Below, one piece after another: positions 58,432-64,000 of a DNA stretch of 64,000 nucleotides. Origin of the DNA: Nicotiana tabacum (taxonomy: Eukaryota > Streptophyta > Magnoliopsida > Solanales > Solanaceae); NCBI RefSeq assembly GCF_000715075.1, contig NC_134081.1, positions 106,194,108 through 106,258,107 on the forward strand. Reading direction: 5' to 3'. The position numbers and the translations under genes were made by a program. Numbering within the stretch: the stretch's first letter is position 1; every line of letters starts with the position of its first letter. The notes beneath the pieces are model-generated. The model had not been told where the DNA came from, searched no databases, and worked only from the letters and a program-made list of their open reading frames with translations.

Positions 58432-58447
58432 TGCTCTGATACCAACT
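58432..58447 (-). other. primer binding site of the inner gypsy element
   Basis: The minus strand reads AGTTGGTATCAGAGCA directly after the 5' LTR, a tRNA-Met site. Confidence 0.88.
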
Positions 58448-61169
58448 TGTCACGACCCAAATTATCCTGCTGTAAGGTGTCGTGATGGCACCTAGTCTTT
58501 ACGACTAGGTAAGCCTAATACTACGAAAAAAATAAAGAAAACACAACATTTTAACGATAAACAGCATATTGTGAATAGCCAAGAGTAGTACCACTCGACA
58601 TATACAAAATAATTTCCCAAGACCCGGAATATCACTAAGTCACAAGCTGCTATAATCTATGTAGCTCTATACAAAAGTATAAAGATAATAAAGAAAATCT
58701 ATAGGCTAGGGAGTAGAAGGGGATTCCGAAGATCTGCGGACGCAAGCAGTAGTACCTTGAAGTCTCCTAAAATCAGCAGCACGCACTAACCCCGAGGCTG
58801 ATAGCTCACACCTGGATCTGCACATGAAAAAATGTGCAGGGAAGGGCATGAGTACACCATAATGGTACCCAGTATGTGCCAAGCCTAACCTCGGTCGAGT
58901 AGTGACGAGGTCAGGTCAAGGCCCTACCGGAGTAAATATAATAAATTAAAATAATAAAATATATAAGTAAAATTTATGGTAACACAGTTAAAGAAAATCC
59001 TTGAAAATTTAACAGTTAAGGGAGCCCTCGGCTCAGAACGAGGTAAACACAGTGGGAAATCTCCCAGGATATCGTCCCGTAGTTCCAAATGAATATGCAG
59101 TACAGGGGGATCTCCCGAAATACGTCCGTAGTCCCAAAGTAAATATGCAGTGCTGGGGGATCTCCCGGAATATGTTCGTAGTCCCAAAGTAAATATGCAG
59201 TGCTTGGGAATCTCCCAGAATACGTCCGTAGTCCCAAAGTAAATATGCAAGACAGGGGGATCTCCCGGAATACGTCCGTAGTCCCAATTTAAATATGCAA
59301 CGCAAGATGAAATGGCAGGTATGGCATCGAGTTATACGGTTTATACTGAACACAGATAAGGAAAAAAGGGACTTAACTGAGCATGGTGCACAGAATGTCA
59401 AATAGGCAGTTAAATCACGTAGGCATGCTCCTCTAATCTAAGCTAAACAATTAAACGTATTAGTGCAATTTAATAAGGGAAAACAGTTTATGAACTAGAA
59501 AGGAAAAATGAGATTTTTGCAATAATAGCCCATGTACGTACTCGTCACCTCACGTACACGGTGCCTACATATCAATTAATATCAAACATCTTAAGGGAAA
59601 AGTCCCCAACACAAGGTTAGGCAAGCCACTTATATCGAACCGCTCAAATCACCTTGATAACATGTTCTTGCCATGAGTATCCGACTCCAAATGGCCCGAA
59701 TCTATTCAAATTAATTGCATAATATAAATATAACTACAAGTAACTAATTTAGCTAATTAATTCGAAGCTAAAGCGTGAAATTAGGAAAAATGCCCAAAAA
59801 AGTCTCCCCGGGCCCACATCTCGGAATTGGGTATAAATTACAAATTATGAACACCCATTCAGTCACGATTTCACTCGAACAAAAATCATCTAAATCCGAC
59901 GTCAAATTCCCATTCAAATCTCATATTTTCAATTGGGGAACCGTTTCCCCCATTTCCAAACTTCTACCCTCAATCTCCTTAATTAGACAAGGAAAACAAC
60001 AATAGATTAATGTATTATGATCAAAATAGAGTTAGAATTAGTTACCCAATAGTTCTCCTTCAAAATCCCTCGAGAAATCGTCTCCCACTGAGCTTTAAAT
60101 AGAATTTTGTGTTATGAAATTTCAAACCCTCGAAATCCTCTTTTCTGCCCAGCGATTTCCGCACCTGCGAACCTAGGACGCATCTGCGGTCACGCACCCG
60201 CGGACAATCCATCACAGGTGCAAAGTCCACTTACTTGTCTGGGTCCGCACCTACGCCCATGAGTCCGCACCTGCGGATGCGCTTCTGCGCTCAATCGTTC
60301 GCTTCTACGAAACCTTGGGTCCTTCTCACCTCCACATCTGCGACTGCCCTTCCGCAGATGCGGCTCCGCTCCTGTGGCTCACTCGTTGCATCTGCGACCA
60401 CTGACTCCCTAGCCTAAAAGCACACCTGCGATCCCAGCCTCGCTTCTGCGAGGTCGCACCTGCGGACTCCCCACCGTAAGTGTGAAAACACCAGAACCAG
60501 CAACTCCAAAAATTCCTCTAAGTCCAAGTTCATTCCGTTAAGCATCCAAAATATACCCGAGGCCCCCGGGATCTCAACCAAACATACCAACCAATCCTAA
60601 AACACATACGAACTTAGTCGAGCCTTCAAACCACATCGAACAATAACAAAATCATTAATTAAGCATAGATTCAAGCCTTAGAATTTAAAATTTTCCAAAT
60701 TCTACAAACGACACCGAACCATATCAAATCTAGTCCGAATGACCTCAAATTTTACACACAGGTCACAAATGACACTATGAACCTACAACCACTTTCGAAA
60801 TTCCATTCTGAGCTCGATATCAAAATTTTCACTATCGAACGAAATCACTGAAAAACTAACTTTCGCCAATTCAAGCCTAAATCTACTACAGACCTCCAAA
60901 ACACATTCTGGACGCGCTCCTAACCCCAAAATCACTCAACTGAGCTAATAGAGTTGACAGAATTCTATTTCGGATCCGTCTTCATACAGTTCCGACTACG
61001 GTCCAAACTCTAAGACTTAAACTCATAACTAGGGACTAAGTGTCCCAAAACTCTCTGAATTCCATAACCAATCACTCCGGCAAGTCCCAAAAGCAGAAAC
61101 AAATATGTGGAAAGCAGATATTAGGGGATCGGGGCTCTAATTCACAAAATGACCGACCGGGTCGTTACA
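58448..61169 (-). repeat. 5' LTR of the inner gypsy element
   Basis: About 2722 bp, fuller than its partner. It contains five 50-bp units (59052-59306) and the CGCACCTGCGG word cluster (60160-60485). Minus-strand start TGTAACGACCCGGTCGG, end TTGGGTCGTGACA. Confidence 0.9.
60160..60485. repeat. cluster of CGCACCTGCGG-type words, 5' LTR copy
   Basis: Second copy of 52318-52652. Several words have lost a CpG by C-to-T or G-to-A change (for example CGCACCTACG and TGCATCTGCG), as expected from methylcytosine decay. Confidence 0.85.
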
Positions 61170-61790
61170 AGTACGAGATGAGATTTTTTGAGTTGGTTTG
61201 TCATACAGTTTGATTGGTTCCCACTGATAGGGAAAGGATCAGGAGATTCATTGATGGCCTCACATATCAGCTGCGGTTACTTACGACTCAGGAGAGGGTA
61301 TCAGGTTCTACTTTTGATAAGGTAATTGACATTTGTCAGCAGATAGAGATGGTCCGTAGCTAAGAGCGTGAAGAGAGGGACGCTAAGAGGCCTCGTGGAC
61401 CAGGTGATTTCAGCGGTGTTCCTTTCGGGGGTCAGTTTTACCACGGTAGGGGTCGTCCTTACAGACACGCTCAGACGGGTCATCCAGTTCACCGTGGTGT
61501 ATCATCCGGCCAGGGTTCAAATAGTTCTCATCAGGGTCAGTCATCTCTCAGTGCCCTGCCAGCCTAGAGTTCGTCCCGTGCCCCTTCAGTTCAGGGTTCA
61601 TTTGCATCGGGTGCTTCTAGCAGTTATTCTGGTTCTCGGGGCCCGATTCAGTCCGCACCACTACCAGTACCGGGAAGCTGCTTTGAGTGCGGGGAATTTG
61701 GGCATATGTGGAGGCAGTATCCTCGTCGCTCGGGAGGTCCAGTGCAGCAGAGAGTCAGATTACGACTTCAGCACCAGTTACTTCGCCACC
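61170..61790 (+). pseudogene. outer gypsy gag, C-terminal part
   Basis: Resumes gag after the insertion with YEMRFFELVCHTV, then TGA (about 61212), then RERIRRFIDGLTYQLRLLTT in frame. A TAG at about 61361 precedes EREERDAKRPRGPGDFSG. A Ser/Gly/Gln-rich segment with a TAG at about 61566 leads to the zinc knuckle CFECGEFGHMWRQY (61679-61720), whose last Cys is Tyr. Beyond it the frame is lost. Confidence 0.85.
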
Positions 61791-61949
61791 CGCCAGCCAG
61801 CTCGGGGTGTTGCTCAGTCAGCTAGGGGTTGCCCAAGAGGGGTAGGTCGATCAGGTGGCGGTCAGGCCCGATTCTCTGCTTTTCCTGCCAGACCAGATGT
61901 TGTTGCTTCAGATGCAGTGATCGCAGGCATTGTCTTAGTGTGCCATAGT

Positions 61950-64000
61950 AAGGCTTCTATATTATTTGACCCAGTTCTACTTATTCATGTATGTAATCGT
62001 ACTTTACTCATTATCTGGATATGCCCCGTGAGTCCTTAGTTTTACCTGTTTGTGTATCTACATCGGTAGGCAATACTATTATTGTGGACCGTGTGTATCG
62101 GTCATGTGTGGTAACTATTGGGGGACTGGAGACTAGAGTTGATATCTTATTGCTCAGTACGGTTGATTTTAATGTAATCATGGGTATGGATTCGTTGTCT
62201 CCATGTCATGCTATTCTAGACTTTGACGTTGGCAATGCCGGGGTTGCCAAAGGTCGAATGGAGAGGTTCTCTAGATTATGTTCCCAGTAGGGTAATTTCT
62301 TATTTGAAGGCCCAACGTATGGTGAGGGAAGGGGTGTTTGTCATATTTGGCCTTTGTGAGAAGTGTTGATGCAGATACCCCTACTATTGATTCAGTACCG
62401 GTAGTGCAAGACTTTCCGGATATATTTCCTGCAGATCTACCGGGTATGCCACCCGACAGGGATATTGATTTCAGTATTGACTTGGTGTCGGGCACTCGGC
62501 CCATTTCTATTCCTCCGTATCGTATGGAACCAGCTGAATTGAAAGAATTGAAAGATAAACTTCATGAACTCCTTGATAAGGGGTTTATTAGGCCTAGTGT
62601 GTCACCTTGGGGTGCACCAGTTTTGTTTGTGAAAAAAAAAGATGGTGCTATGAGGATGTGCATCGATTATAGGCAACTGAACAAAGTTACAATAAAAATA
62701 ATTATCCTTTGCCGCGTATTGATGACTTATTTGACCAACTTCAGGGAGCGAGGGTATTATCTAAAATTGATTTGAGATCGGGGTATCACCAGTTGAAAAT
62801 TCGGGATTCGGATATTCTAAATACGACATTCAGGGCTCGTTATGGTCACTACGAATTTCTTGTGATGTCATTTGGGCTAATCAATGCTCCAGCAACATTT
62901 ATGCACCTGATGAATCGCGTATTCCAGCCGTATCTTGACTCATTTGTCATGGTATTTATTGATGATATCCTGATGTACTCACGTAGCCAGGAGGAACATA
63001 CACAACATTTGAGTATTGTGCTACAGAGGCTGAGGAAAGAGAAACTTTTTGCCATAAGTGTGAGTTCTGGCTTAGTTCGGTGGCATTCTTGGGACACATA
63101 GTGTCCAGTGAAGGAATTAAGGTAGATCCGAAAAAGATAGAGGCAGTTCAGAGTTGGCCTAGGCCATCCTCAGCTACTGATATTCAGAGTTTTCTCGGCT
63201 TGGCCGGTTATTATCGTCACTTTGTGGAGGGTTTCTCGTCTATTGCATCACCTATGACTAAATTGACCTAGAAAGGTGCCCCGTTCAGGTGGTCGGATGA
63301 TTGTGAAGAGAACTTTCAGAAGCTCAAGACAACTTTGACTACAACTCCAATATTGGTGTTGCCTACAGGTTCAGGGTCTTATACTGTGTATTGTGACGCG
63401 TCACATATTGGTCTCGGTAGGGTGATTGCCTATGCGTCTAGATAGTTGAAGGTACATGAGAAGAATTATCCGGTCCACGACCTTGAGTTAGCAGCTATTG
63501 TTCATGCCTTTAAAATTTGGTGGCATTACTTGTACGGTGTCCATTGTGAGGTATATACCGATCATCGGAGTCTACAATATTTGTTTAAACAGAAGGATCT
63601 TAATTTGCGGCAGCGAAGGTGGTTGGAGTTGCTTAAGGATTATGATATCACAATTCTCTATCATCTCGGAAAGGCCAATGTGGTGGTTGATGCCTTGAGT
63701 CATAAGGCGGAGAGTTTGGGCAACTTAGCATACTTACCGGTAGTATAGAGGCCTTTAGACTTGGATGTTCAGGCCTTGGCCAACCAATTTGTTAGATTGG
63801 ATATTTCCGAGCCGAGTCGAGTTTTGGCTTGTGTGGTTTCTCGGTCTTCTTTATATGATCGCATCAGAGCGCCAGTATGATGACCCCCATCTGCTTGTCC
63901 TTAAGGACACGGTTCAGCATGGTGATGCCAAGGAAGTCACTATTGGAGATGATGTATTACGGATGCAGTGTAGGCTATGTGTGCCTAATGTAGATAGGTT
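61950..64000 (+). pseudogene. outer gypsy pol: protease, RT, RNase H, start of integrase
   Basis: The protease site is disrupted: GACCCAGTTCTAC at 61968-61980 lacks one G compared with the inner copy's DPGST codons. Protease tail VIMGMDSLSP is at about 62170-62205. RT starts near 62338: [25 protein letters not shown], frameshift near 62695, [11 protein letters not shown] written with Met first, [10 protein letters not shown] at about 62954. There is a frameshift near 63055, then [17 protein letters not shown]. RNase H has lost seven codons (GLG joined to RVIAYA, where the inner copy has AVLMQDG between) near 63417. TAG stops occur at about 63269, 63443 and 63746. The integrase linker runs to the window end with further stops. 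Confidence 0.87.

Larger units (their letters stand above)
50810..61169 (-). mobile_element. inner chromovirus Ty3/gypsy element, nested in gag of the outer one
   Basis: The ends are TG at 50810 and CA at 61168-61169. Flanks are AGTAT (50805-50809) and AGTAC (61170-61174), a 5-bp duplication with one change; together they rebuild the interrupted gag codons. On the minus strand the order is 5' LTR (61169-58448), primer site, gag, protease, RT, RNase H, integrase, chromodomain-like tail, polypurine tract, 3' LTR (53336-50810). That order and the tail mark a chromovirus. Confidence 0.92.
47175..64000 (+). mobile_element. outer chromovirus-like Ty3/gypsy element, 3' end outside window
   Basis: 5' LTR at 47175-49805, primer site at 49808, gag from 50007, then a 10.4-kb insertion (50810-61169), and gag-protease-RT-RNase H-integrase continuing to the window end. 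Gag MVRTRT and the pol sequence are closely related to the inserted element, so both belong to one lineage (probably Tekay/Del chromoviruses). The frame has many breaks, so this copy is dead. Confidence 0.88.

Noticed and set aside
61950..64000. RT and RNase H as evidence of an endogenous pararetrovirus
   Set aside because: LTRs, primer sites, polypurine tracts and integrase or chromodomain segments show LTR retrotransposons; no movement protein or coat motif of plant pararetroviruses was seen.

Overview
This window is plant nuclear DNA. Almost all of it is retrotransposon, stacked and broken, with one intact-looking host gene (a two-exon kelch-repeat gene at 41147-42878, minus strand) and scraps of a second host gene (24153-25505). 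A tobacco-type TS SINE with a (GTT)n tail, plus LTR families bounded by TGTAACGACCC and GGGTCGTGACA with TGGTATCAGAGC primer sites, point to Solanaceae, probably Nicotiana. That is inferred from recalled repeat families; no database search was run.

Left third (1-24152): a Ty1/copia element on the plus strand (5' end outside the window, 3' LTR 23653-24152) is split inside its integrase by a 19.7-kb insertion at 1609-21313, flanked by the 5-bp duplication CTTTA. The insertion is a minus-strand, non-coding, gypsy-like element (called LARD-A here). One of its LTRs carries a 1063-bp hAT element with an exact 8-bp duplication. LARD-A is in turn split by a second non-coding element in the opposite orientation (LARD-B, 8367-19011), which carries a TS SINE. 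The order of insertion follows from the nesting: copia, then LARD-A, then LARD-B, then SINE.

Middle (24153-41146): two relict exons of an unidentified host gene, one broken by a MITE. Next is a complete 7.1-kb Tat-lineage Ty3/gypsy element (25573-32696, TSD TATTT) with an intact gag, no pol, a 2-kb internal tandem array and a spliced-looking antisense gene. Then comes a complete but degenerate Ty1/copia element (33094-40722, TSD AATGA).

Right (41147-64000): the kelch gene, two more MITE-like insertions, a long CT microsatellite, and an Ogre/Tat-type LTR fragment. The rest is a plus-strand chromovirus-like gypsy element (47175 to beyond the window) whose gag is split by a related minus-strand chromovirus (50810-61169, TSD AGTAT/AGTAC). 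Both gypsy copies are pseudogenes.

Most notable for follow-up: (1) three LTR families here carry clusters of short CGCA-N-TGCG inverted-repeat words, each family with its own word, and in at least two of them between recognisably shared flanks; (2) the Tat element keeps gag and an antisense gene but has lost pol; (3) comparing the two chromovirus copies shows reciprocal CAG-to-TAG nonsense changes, as expected from methylcytosine deamination. No operon, CRISPR, phage or other prokaryotic system is present. Coordinates of degenerate elements were read by eye and may be off by a few bases.
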